DNA of 6,916 bases from a bacterium (GTDB lineage Bacteria > Patescibacteria > Paceibacteria > UBA6257 > Brennerbacteraceae): positions 1 through 6,916 of the forward strand of contig JAKALE010000019.1 of assembly GCA_021813305.1 (NCBI GenBank), written 5' to 3'. The first letter of the stretch is position 1; every line of letters starts with the position of its first letter. Made by a program: the position numbers and the translations under genes. Positions 1 through 5,397 of this stretch are shown in pieces. The notes under the pieces are model-generated. The model was given only the letters and a program-made list of their open reading frames with translations. It was not told where the DNA came from and did not search any database.

Positions 1-31
1 CCAGCAAAACCACCGCAAACCATTAATGGCC

Positions 32-64
32 AAAAGAAAAACGCGCGGCATCGTGCGCGCTTTT
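32..64. terminator. Bidirectional intrinsic terminator after ruvA
   Basis: A GC-only stem pairs 42-47 (CGCGCG) with 54-59, including one G-T wobble, around the 6-nt loop 48-53. It is flanked by an A-run (37-41) and a T-run (61-64). Read leftward, the hairpin is followed by TTTTT-C-TTTT, a strong U-tract, and it lies about 25 nt past the ruvA stop codon, so it most likely ends the ruvA transcript. Read rightward, the shorter TTTT could also end a transcript entering from the left. A short open frame ends at a TAA at 24-26 on the plus strand and could be the tail of a convergent gene, but only eight codons are visible. Confidence 0.75.
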
Positions 65-84
65 CCCGGACATAACGATCATTA

Positions 85-663
85 TTATTTCTTTCCGGAG
101 AGCAGGCGGAGCGCCTGTTTCATGCGAACCTGAAAATCAGCATCGTCGGAATCCATTTTTTCCAATGCTTTCCTGATTTGCGATTTGGTGAATCCCAGGG
201 CGACCAGCGCTTCTTCGATTTGCGCGTCCGCATCGAGCAGCTCTGATTTTTTTGACGATTCCTTGATTTTGCTTGCAAGCTCGACAATCAGGCGCTGCGC
301 AGTGCGCTCGGTCACGCCGACCACCTTGGTCAGAAACTCGGTTTTGCCCAACTTGATTGCCGACTTGATACGATCCGGCGAAGCAGCGCCCGCGATGCTC
401 AATGCGGTCTTCGGGCCGATTTTATCCACGCCGAGCAAAAGTCCGAACAGGTCTTTTTCCTCCTGCGTCGCAAACCCATACAATTCGAACTCACCTTCCT
501 GCTTGAATCGCAAAAACGTAAGGATCTTCGCTGTTTTGCCGATATCGGGCAATACTCTGCTTGTTTCGCGCGATATCACGACATGCCAGCCGATGCCTGC
601 GGTTTCCAAAACCGCGTGCGTTGAATCCTTTTCGACGATTTTCCCTGATAAAAAAGCGAGCAT
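85..663 (-). CDS. ruvA: Holliday junction branch migration protein RuvA
   Basis: RuvA binds Holliday junctions as a tetramer and loads the RuvB motor to drive branch migration during recombinational repair. The chosen start (cat at 661-663) gives 192 residues, close to the family norm, and begins with the typical MLAFLSGKI. The open frame extends 33 codons further upstream, but that part lies inside uvrB and is not RuvA-like. Residues 1-64 form the OB-fold domain ending in LYGF. In the acidic pin, E56 aligns with a pin glutamate while the neighbouring aspartate is replaced by G57. The first helix-hairpin-helix is at about 75-92 (LLGVDKIGPKTA) and the second at about 111-133 (VVGVTERTAQRLIVEL). 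In the second, the usual GIGKKTA is GVTERTA, which is unusual. Residues 147-190 match the C-terminal UBA-like domain that contacts RuvB. ruvB is not in the window. The gene is divergent from uvrB, with 22 bp between start codons. Confidence 0.96.
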   Translation of the reverse strand: MLAFLSGKIVEKDSTHAVLETAGIGWHVVISRETSRVLPDIGKTAKILTFLRFKQEGEFELYGFATQEEKDLFGLLLGVDKIGPKTALSIAGAASPDRIKSAIKLGKTEFLTKVVGVTERTAQRLIVELASKIKESSKKSELLDADAQIEEALVALGFTKSQIRKALEKMDSDDADFQVRMKQALRLLSGKK

Positions 664-671
664 GGTATGAT
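663..671 (+). promoter_or_regulatory. Extended -10 promoter of uvrB
   Basis: TGGTATGAT fits the extended -10 pattern TGn-TATNNT. TG (663-664) belongs to the CATG containing the ruvA start codon. No good -35 is seen at 16-18 bp, which an extended -10 tolerates. A start about 7 nt downstream would fall near 678, giving an untranslated leader of only about 8 nt before the uvrB ATG at 686. Confidence 0.5.
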
Positions 672-677
672 GAATCC

Positions 678-686
678 ATTCTATCA
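678..686 (-). promoter_or_regulatory. Extended -10 promoter of ruvA
   Basis: Read leftward this is TGATAGAAT, again TGn followed by a good -10 hexamer. Its TG (686-685) comes from the CATG of the uvrB start codon. A weak -35 candidate (TTTCGA, 706-701) lies 17 bp upstream, inside uvrB. The predicted start is near 671, about 8 nt before the ruvA ATG, mirroring the uvrB arrangement. Confidence 0.5.
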
Positions 687-2707
687 TGTTCGAACTCGAA
701 TCGAAATTCAAACCCATCGAGCCCCAGCAGGCGGCGATCGATAAGCTCGTTTCAGGAATCAAGGCGCATCAAAAACACCAGGTGCTGTTGGGTGTGACCG
801 GATCAGGAAAAACATTCACGGCCGCCAATGTCATTGCAAAAACCAAGCTTCCGACCTTAGTCATCTCCCACAACAAAACCCTTGCGAACCAACTTTACCA
901 GGAACTCAAGGAATTCTTCCCTCAGAGCGCGGTCCACTACTTCGTTTCCTACTACGACTATTACCAACCCGAGGCCTACATGCCAGGCACGGACACCTAT
1001 ATCGAAAAAGACGCGAAGATCAACGACGAAATCGAACAGCTGCGCCAGGCCACGACCACTGACCTTTTGTCGCGCGACGACGTAATCGTAGTCGCGTCGG
1101 TTTCCTGTATTTACAGCATCGGAGACCCGGAAGAATACGAGGGCATGAGCATGAAACTCGCAATTGGGCAGCGCATCACGCGCGAACACGCACTCCAGCA
1201 ACTCGTCGAGCTCCAGTATCACCGCAACGAATACGATCCCTTGCACGGCGAATTCCGGGCTCATGGCAACCAGATCGAAGTGTTTTTGCCCTACGGCACG
1301 GAAAAAATCATTATCACGCTCGAGCACGGCGTGATAGAAAACCTGGAACGCATGCCCTTGGGATTCAAGGATCGCAGCCCGAAAAATGAGCGCCGGGCAG
1401 TTCAGAACGTGCAGATTTTTCCCGCGAAGCTTTTCGTCACCCCTCAGGACAAGCTCAAACAAGGCATCGCCACGATCAAAGACGAGCTCAAAGAACGCCT
1501 CGCCTATTTCAAAAAACGCGACGAGCTTGTTGAGATGCAACGCCTCCAGTCGCGCACCATGCAGGATATCGCCATGATGGAAGAACTCGGCTATTGTTCG
1601 GGTATTGAAAACTATTCGCGCCACCTCACGGGCAAAGCGCCCGGCGAGCCGCCATTTACGCTGGTCGATTTTTTCTCGTACAAGTTCGGGTCCAAATGGC
1701 TGTGCGTGATCGACGAATCACACATGTCCGTGCCTCAGATCCGCGGCATGCACGCGGGCGATCGGTCGCGAAAGCAAACGCTCATCGAATACGGGTTCCG
1801 CCTGCCCTCGGCCCTGGATAACCGGCCACTCACCTTTTCCGAATTCGCAAAGAGAACACCCCAAACATTGTATCTGTCCGCAACGCCTGCCCAGTTCGAG
1901 CGCGAACAAGCAGGAAAGGAAAATATCGCCGAACAACTCATCCGTCCGACCGGCATCACCGAACCACGTGTTGTTGTACGCAAGACCGAAAATCAAATCC
2001 CCGATCTCCTCAAAGAAATCCAGGGCGCAATCGAGCGCAAGGAAAAAACACTGGTGCTTACTCTGACCAAACGCATGGCGGAAGACCTCACAGAATTTTT
2101 GCTGCAAAAAAATATCAAAACGCACTGGATCCACTCGGAAATCAAAACGCTGGAACGCCCGGAAATCCTTACCGATCTGCGCTCAGGGAAAGTCGACGTG
2201 CTGGTGGGCATCAACTTGCTGCGCGAAGGCCTGGACTTGCCCGAAGTGTCGCATATCGCGATTCTTGACGCGGACAAAGAAGGATTCTTGCGCAATGAAA
2301 CCTCGCTTTTGCAGATCATCGGCAGAGCGGCGCGCTCCGCCAAAGGCCAGGTTATTTTGTATGCAGACCGCATGACCCATTCGATCGAAGCCGTGATCGC
2401 CGAAACCGAGCGCAAACGCGCAATCCAAGAAGCGTACAACAAGACGCACCATATCACACCTAAAAGCATCGTCAAAGCGATTCCCATTTCCGAAAAACCT
2501 GACGAGGTCGAGCAATATATCGCCTCGCTCGGAGCCCGTGACGGTCAGGTTGAAAAAACGCAGGAAATACGGCATACTGGAAGCAACCCGACCAAAGAAA
2601 TCATCCAGGCGCTTACCAAAGAAATGAAGCAAGCGGCGCAGGAGTGGGATTTCGAAAAGGCCGCGAAAATCAAAGAATATATCAAAAGATTAACGGCAAA
2701 AGACTAA
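686..2707 (+). CDS. uvrB: Excinuclease ABC subunit UvrB
   Basis: UvrB is the damage-verifying helicase-like subunit of UvrABC. It is loaded by UvrA, clamps one strand with its beta-hairpin and recruits UvrC for incision. The 673 residues are full family length. Walker A is GVTGSGKT (36-43). The beta-hairpin region is 89-109, with YYDYYQPEAY intact. YCSGIENYSRHL is at 303-314, the Walker B-type DESH at 343-346, SATP at 398-401, HSEIKTLER at 483-491, VLVGINLLREGLD at 505-517 and the arginine-rich motif VI IIGRAAR at 544-550. The UVR motif that contacts UvrC is at about 638-669. Small deviations: MPGTD where VPSSD is common in the hairpin, and QIIGRAAR where QTIGRAAR is usual. The ATG at 686 gives the normal UvrB N-terminus. 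There is no Shine-Dalgarno motif. Only weak hairpins follow the stop, so read-through into rpsT is possible. Confidence 0.98.
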   Translation: MFELESKFKPIEPQQAAIDKLVSGIKAHQKHQVLLGVTGSGKTFTAANVIAKTKLPTLVISHNKTLANQLYQELKEFFPQSAVHYFVSYYDYYQPEAYMPGTDTYIEKDAKINDEIEQLRQATTTDLLSRDDVIVVASVSCIYSIGDPEEYEGMSMKLAIGQRITREHALQQLVELQYHRNEYDPLHGEFRAHGNQIEVFLPYGTEKIIITLEHGVIENLERMPLGFKDRSPKNERRAVQNVQIFPAKLFVTPQDKLKQGIATIKDELKERLAYFKKRDELVEMQRLQSRTMQDIAMMEELGYCSGIENYSRHLTGKAPGEPPFTLVDFFSYKFGSKWLCVIDESHMSVPQIRGMHAGDRSRKQTLIEYGFRLPSALDNRPLTFSEFAKRTPQTLYLSATPAQFEREQAGKENIAEQLIRPTGITEPRVVVRKTENQIPDLLKEIQGAIERKEKTLVLTLTKRMAEDLTEFLLQKNIKTHWIHSEIKTLERPEILTDLRSGKVDVLVGINLLREGLDLPEVSHIAILDADKEGFLRNETSLLQIIGRAARSAKGQVILYADRMTHSIEAVIAETERKRAIQEAYNKTHHITPKSIVKAIPISEKPDEVEQYIASLGARDGQVEKTQEIRHTGSNPTKEIIQALTKEMKQAAQEWDFEKAAKIKEYIKRLTAKD

Positions 2708-2722
2708 CGCCCAACGGTATTT

Positions 2723-2761
2723 GGGAATTGGTAATTAGGTAAATTAGTAATTAGAATAATT
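2723..2761 (+). repeat. Degenerate RGTAATT heptad array upstream of rpsT
   Basis: The spacer after uvrB is built from units ending in AATT: GGGAATT (2723-2729), GGTAATT (2730-2736), AGGTAAATT (2737-2745), AGTAATT (2746-2752) and AGAATAATT (2753-2761). Three units are 7 nt and two carry 2-nt insertions. The patch fills most of the 58-bp spacer and overlaps the proposed rpsT promoter. It is far more AT-rich than the flanking genes. The function is unknown. Confidence 0.6.
2728..2757 (+). promoter_or_regulatory. Probable rpsT promoter
   Basis: TTGGTA (2728-2733) resembles the -35 consensus at four of six bases. It lies 18 bp from TAGAAT (2752-2757), a good -10. The predicted transcription start (2763-2766) falls on or within 3 nt of the rpsT ATG at 2766, implying a leaderless or nearly leaderless mRNA. 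Both hexamers lie inside the heptad array, so AT-richness alone could produce a chance match. Confidence 0.45.
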
Positions 2762-2765
2762 CGAC

Positions 2766-3008
2766 ATGCCCATCATCAAATCAGCAAAAAAGGCGTTGCG
2801 CCAGAATGTCCGCAGGAAAAAGCAGAATCTTTCGCGCAAGCAAGCGATCAAAACCGCGCGCAAAGAATACGCAAAAACCGCGAATAAGGAAAAATTGACC
2901 GCGCTCTACAAGGCATTAGACAAGGCGGCGAAGACCAACGCCATCACCAAGAACAAAGCGTCGCGCCTCAAAAGCCGAATGGCAAAGCGCCTTGCGAAGA
3001 CGAAATAA
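2766..3008 (+). CDS. rpsT: Small ribosomal subunit protein bS20
   Basis: bS20 is a primary 16S rRNA-binding protein of the 30S body. The 80-residue product is slightly shorter than the usual 84-88. It is extremely rich in Lys, Arg and Ala and starts MPIIKSAKKALRQNVRRKKQN, the standard S20 opening (MPNIKSAKKRVRQ... in many bacteria). The C-terminal NAITKNKASRLKSRMAKRL matches the conserved S20 helix. There is no Shine-Dalgarno motif before the ATG, and the upstream -10 predicts a leaderless transcript. The gene converges on holA, a pairing also known in distant bacteria, and ends at the shared hairpin terminator. Confidence 0.96.
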   Translation: MPIIKSAKKALRQNVRRKKQNLSRKQAIKTARKEYAKTANKEKLTALYKALDKAAKTNAITKNKASRLKSRMAKRLAKTK

Positions 3009-3019
3009 CTCGCGACATC

Positions 3020-3058
3020 AATATCAAAACCGCTGCAATACGCAGCGGTTTTGATATT
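3020..3058. terminator. Bidirectional terminator shared by rpsT and holA
   Basis: This is a perfect 17-bp inverted repeat (3020-3036 with 3042-3058) with the 5-nt loop 3037-3041. The core is CCGCTGC/GCAGCGG flanked by AAAA and TTTT, so a U-run follows the GC core in either direction. It begins 11 nt after the rpsT stop codon. The outer arm contains two bases of the holA stop codon (TAA read at 3059-3057), so the last holA codon is part of its own terminator. Confidence 0.9.
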
Positions 3059-3977
3059 ACTCCATGACGGAAAATGCGAACCGTTCCAGCGCTTCGGGCT
3101 CGGTCATGCGGAATGTGCGCACCATGATGTCAAATTGAAGCAAGTGCGAGAACCATTGCTCGAGCGTATTCGTTTCGATGCCGTGCGTCCATTGGTTCAA
3201 ACTTCTTGCCCAATATGGATTCACGGACTCCATGAACTTTATTTGTTCTTCGCTGCGCGCGGCGCGCAAAACCAAAGCGATGCGCACGGCGTTCAAAAGT
3301 CCTGCCAGACGCTGCGATACTTCATGCTCGTCCATATGCAAAATATCCGCGCGTGCGCGCCACCCGCCCCCGAGCAACCCTTGCATCCAATCAAAATACG
3401 ACGCAGCACTCGAATAACTCAACAGCTCTTGCGCGGAACCTGGCCCGAACACAGCCAGTTTCCTGACTTCGCTTGCGATCAAGGCCGAATCCCCCGAGCA
3501 TGCTTCGGCAAGCGTGCGCGCGACTGTTTTTGGCAACGCGTATCCTTGCTGCTTTGCGTATGAAACGGCCCACGCGATCAGAGCATCACCTTTCAACGGC
3601 TGGAAATCTTGCGACGCGATTTTTTTTGATTTGCTGGGAAACGCGCTTTTTGCCCCCCGATTCCACACGAGCAACATATGCTCGGAGCCCAAAAACAACT
3701 GCACGGTTTCTTTCAAACCATTGAGCGTATCTGCCGTTAATTCCTGATCTTCGCCGTTTTTTGCGCGCGACTTTTTCGCATCCAGGCCCAAAACCACGCA
3801 GTATGTCTGTGAGAATAACGATGCCGCGCTTGCGCATGCGTTCACGCGTTCCTGCCATGCTTCATCAAGCGTGGAAACGCGCACAACGGAAAAGCCATTA
3901 TCTGTTGCCTTCGCGGCTTCCTGGTCTACGAATTGTTTTGCCCGGAACCAATCGGCCCCGGAAACATGAATGACCAT
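3057..3977 (-). CDS. holA: DNA polymerase III delta subunit (clamp loader), divergent
   Basis: HolA is the delta subunit of the clamp loader that opens the sliding clamp. The 306 residues from the ATG at 3977 begin MVIHVSGADWFRAKQF, close to the usual fhfGeD-type opening of the family. Residues 125-176 fit the middle domain (LKGDALIAWAV..., then CSGDSALIASEVRKLAVFG, compared with the common G.D...l..Eo.KL..y pattern). The C-terminus LLQFDIMVRTFRMTEPEALERFAF resembles the last helices of delta (FD...K.g...p..aLe). The frame stays open for 56 codons upstream, but those residues are not HolA-like and cross a terminator hairpin, so the shorter start is preferred. There is no Shine-Dalgarno motif, and an extended -10 ends 6 nt before the ATG. 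Convergence with rpsT supports the call. Sequence conservation is low, as is normal for delta. Confidence 0.8.
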   Translation of the reverse strand: MVIHVSGADWFRAKQFVDQEAAKATDNGFSVVRVSTLDEAWQERVNACASAASLFSQTYCVVLGLDAKKSRAKNGEDQELTADTLNGLKETVQLFLGSEHMLLVWNRGAKSAFPSKSKKIASQDFQPLKGDALIAWAVSYAKQQGYALPKTVARTLAEACSGDSALIASEVRKLAVFGPGSAQELLSYSSAASYFDWMQGLLGGGWRARADILHMDEHEVSQRLAGLLNAVRIALVLRAARSEEQIKFMESVNPYWARSLNQWTHGIETNTLEQWFSHLLQFDIMVRTFRMTEPEALERFAFSVME

Positions 3978-3983
3978 ACGCAC

Positions 3984-3992
3984 AGCATACCA
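3984..3992 (-). promoter_or_regulatory. Extended -10 promoter of holA (leaderless)
   Basis: Read leftward the site is TGGTATGCT. Its last base is 6 nt before the holA ATG (3977), so the expected transcription start coincides with the start codon. The wider 11-mer ATGGTATGCTG (3993-3983) differs by one base from the uvrB promoter 11-mer at 662-672. The site begins inside the U-rich tail of the upstream terminator. Confidence 0.45.
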
Positions 3993-4037
3993 TAAATAAA
4001 AACACTCTCTTGCCTGGCAAGAGAGTGTGATATTTAT
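3992..4037 (-). terminator. Strong intrinsic terminator just upstream of holA
   Basis: An 11-bp perfect stem (4002-4012 with 4018-4028, ACACTCTCTTG and its complement) has the loop CCTGG on the plus strand, where two further C-G pairs are possible. On the minus strand it is followed by TTTTTATTTAT. An outer 7-bp repeat, ATAAATA (3992-3998) with TATTTAT (4031-4037), extends the helix beyond a small internal loop. The tail ends about 15 nt before the holA ATG. It either ends the small RNA encoded just upstream or acts as an attenuator in a long holA leader. Confidence 0.85.
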
Positions 4038-4176
4038 TCCGACGAGGTTGCGCCAAAGGTGCTTCCTCGACATAAAGTGAATTCTATTTTGAATAGAAAA
4101 TTTTTCGGGGTGAGGGGTGAAGACCTCAATGCCCCCGGATTGCAAAATTTAAAATTCAACTGAATTCGAATGATCT
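3995..4176 (-). ncRNA. Candidate structured small RNA or attenuated holA leader, about 180 nt
   Basis: This is a transcription unit without a credible ORF, bounded by a strong promoter (4212-4183) and a strong terminator (4037-3992). By eye, the RNA folds into a long rod: GAATTC 4167-4162 with 4084-4079; TTGAAT 4159-4154 with ATTCAA 4094-4089; AAATTTT 4150-4144 with AAAATTT 4104-4098; CGGGG 4136-4132... shifted by one at most, with CCCCG 4110-4106; and GAGG 4127-4124 with CCTC 4115-4112. A second hairpin pairs CGAGG (4069-4065) with CCTCG (4047-4043) through a symmetric AA/AA internal loop. The third is the terminator. A competing local hairpin, TTCTATT (4098-4092) with AATAGAA (4088-4082), excludes the two outer rod helices. 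The size is in the 6S RNA range, but I see no decisive family signature of 6S, SRP RNA, tmRNA or RNase P. An in-frame upstream extension of holA crosses the region, but its residues look unlike protein of this family. Confidence 0.5.
4143..4156 (-). repeat. Two AATTTTN heptads inside the candidate RNA
   Basis: Read on the plus strand, CAAAATT (4143-4149) is followed by TAAAATT (4150-4156). Only two clear units are present, so chance is possible. It is listed because two other 7-bp AT-rich arrays occur in this window's spacers. Part of the patch forms helices of the proposed RNA rod. Confidence 0.4.
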
Positions 4177-4182
4177 ATATAT

Positions 4183-4212
4183 AGTATAAAGAACAAAGTG
4201 CGTTCGCGTCAA
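4183..4212 (-). promoter_or_regulatory. Strong sigma70-type promoter of the candidate RNA
   Basis: TTGACG (4212-4207, five of six consensus bases) and TATACT (4188-4183, five of six) are separated by 18 bp. The predicted start is A4176 or G4175. This is the best two-hexamer promoter in the window and points toward holA. It lies downstream of the mltG terminator, so it marks an independent transcription unit. Confidence 0.7.
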
Positions 4213-4249
4213 CACATTGGTTATCCACTGCAAGAAAAAACCCTGCCAC

Positions 4250-4276
4250 GAAAAAGCGCACGGAATGTGCGCTAAA
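4250..4276 (-). terminator. Terminator of the rodA-mltG operon
   Basis: A 7-bp stem AGCGCAC/GTGCGCT (4255-4261 with 4267-4273) encloses the loop 4262-4266. Read leftward it is followed by TTTT (4254-4251), with one more T in the stem base. It starts about 40 nt after the mltG stop codon, with the ATTTANG heptad array in between. Confidence 0.75.
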
Positions 4277-4285
4277 CAAACGCTT

Positions 4286-4313
4286 CTTAAATCTTGAATC
4301 CTAAATCGTAAAT
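4286..4313 (-). repeat. ATTTANG heptad array directly after mltG
   Basis: Four exact-length 7-bp units are read leftward: ATTTACG (4313-4307), ATTTAGG (4306-4300), ATTCAAG (4299-4293) and ATTTAAG (4292-4286). Consensus ATTTANG, with 0-2 differences per unit. The array starts at the first base after the mltG stop codon TAG and ends before the operon terminator. The heptad period is uninterrupted, unlike the patch upstream of rpsT. Confidence 0.7.
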
Positions 4314-5384
4314 CTATAAATATTTCCGTTTTGCCGCGTTGTGCTCGTCGATGGTTTTCGAAAAAATCGTCGTACCGTCCTTCGAGGAAAGATAAAACCA
4401 GTACTCGCTGTCCTGCGGATGAAACGCCGCATTGATCGCGTCCAGTCCGGGGTTTGAAATCGGCGCAGGCGGCAACCCCTTGTTCGCGTACGCGTTGTAC
4501 GGCGATTTGATTTTCAAATCCTGAAGCGACAATCCTCCTGAAGCCGGTTTCCAATCCGGATTGCGCTGTTTCCATGCATAGATGATCGTGGCATCGACTT
4601 GAAGCGGCATATTGCTTTCCAAGCGTTTCCACAAAATTCCCGCGATGATCTTGCGGTCCGCGGAATCGCTCGATTCCTTCTCGACCAACGATGCCATGAT
4701 GACCGAGTTCACGAATGCCTGCTCGTTGGATTTGGTCGCGTCGTCCATTTTTGCGTACACTTTCTGCTCGAAATTGTCGAGCATCTTCTGCACAATCTGG
4801 CGCACGGTCGTCTTTTGCGCGAACCGGTACGTATCAGGGAACAAGTACCCCTCCAGGGAATTGATCGCGTCGCTTTGCAAAAACGGATAGGAAAAATCGC
4901 TCACTTGCTGCACCTCATTGACGAAATCTCCCGGCTGGATAAGCCCGAATGAAACCAAGCGCGCATCAATGTCCTGCGCGGTGAACCCTTCGGGAATCAC
5001 AACCGTGATGTCTTCCGGGCCCTGCACGAGGCGATCAGTCAGCGACGCAATGGAATATTTGCCGGACAGGACATACGTTCCCTCTTTGAGACTACGCGCT
5101 TTGCCGGTGATAAGCGCATAGAGCTTGAACCTGCCGGGATTGGGCACGGCGTTCGTGCCGGTGAGCTTGTCGCCGATATCGAAGAACCCGTCGTTTTTGT
5201 TGATCACCACCGTTACGGGAGTTTGGATGAAAAACGACGCGTACATGCTGTGCGCCACAACCGCACCCCATGCGAAAAACGGCGCCGCGAACAACGCGGC
5301 CATGATCGCGAACCCGAGTTTTTCCTTTTTCAAAAACTTCGAGAATTCTTCCGGAGTCAGGGTTGGGATTTTTGCCATAGACAT
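4314..5384 (-). CDS. mltG: Endolytic murein transglycosylase MltG (YceG-like)
   Basis: MltG is a membrane-anchored lytic transglycosylase that cuts nascent glycan strands and is thought to set their length. With the start at 5384 the product has 356 residues, typical for the family. It has a short cytoplasmic N-terminus, one transmembrane helix at about 23-49 and an extracytoplasmic LysM-like segment at about 56-135. The YceG catalytic domain carries SLEGYLFPDTYRF (176-188), ASLVEKES (231-238) with the probable catalytic glutamate E235, LQVDATIIYA (261-270), SPYNAY (294-299), GLPPAPISNPG (303-313) and the C-terminal FYLSSKDG...F...DEHN pattern. Two nearby starts are possible: ATG 5384 (MSMAK) and ATG 5378 (MAK). 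Neither has a Shine-Dalgarno motif. A longer frame to 5450 overlaps rodA and is not preferred. It lies about 13 bp after rodA and is the last gene of the operon. Confidence 0.93.
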   Translation of the reverse strand: MSMAKIPTLTPEEFSKFLKKEKLGFAIMAALFAAPFFAWGAVVAHSMYASFFIQTPVTVVINKNDGFFDIGDKLTGTNAVPNPGRFKLYALITGKARSLKEGTYVLSGKYSIASLTDRLVQGPEDITVVIPEGFTAQDIDARLVSFGLIQPGDFVNEVQQVSDFSYPFLQSDAINSLEGYLFPDTYRFAQKTTVRQIVQKMLDNFEQKVYAKMDDATKSNEQAFVNSVIMASLVEKESSDSADRKIIAGILWKRLESNMPLQVDATIIYAWKQRNPDWKPASGGLSLQDLKIKSPYNAYANKGLPPAPISNPGLDAINAAFHPQDSEYWFYLSSKDGTTIFSKTIDEHNAAKRKYL

Positions 5385-5397
5385 GAATGCGTGCGGA

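Noticed and set aside
1..84. Possible tail of a convergent plus-strand gene ending at TAA 24-26, or another frame ending at 73-75
   Set aside because: Only 8 to 24 codons are visible and none is recognisable, so no gene can be supported.
688..695. GTTCGAAC palindrome at the start of uvrB as an SOS (LexA) box
   Set aside because: It does not fit the spaced half-sites of known LexA operators and is explained by the codons for FEL.
664..762. Longer ruvA start at 762
   Set aside because: The extra 33 residues lie within uvrB coding sequence, and the family start MLAFLSGKI is at 663.
857..1624. 255-codon minus-strand open frame inside uvrB
   Set aside because: It is antisense to a full-length, highly conserved UvrB, and the translation shows no recognisable domain; it is a shadow of codon bias.
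2710..2725. Small hairpin CCCAA/TTGGG after uvrB as a terminator
   Set aside because: It has only five base pairs and no T-run follows it; uvrB has no convincing terminator.
4050..4075. SRP RNA signature (AGGAAGCA) in the candidate RNA
   Set aside because: The conserved GGUC half and GGAA tetraloop of SRP domain IV are absent, so the short match is not meaningful.
4100..4137. G-quadruplex from the G-runs on the plus strand
   Set aside because: Only two GGGG runs lie on one strand; the third run is on the other strand and pairs with them as a hairpin.
3978..4145. N-terminal extension of holA to 4145 in the same open frame
   Set aside because: The extra 56 residues are not HolA-like and would be encoded across a strong terminator hairpin; the start at 3977 gives the normal N-terminus.
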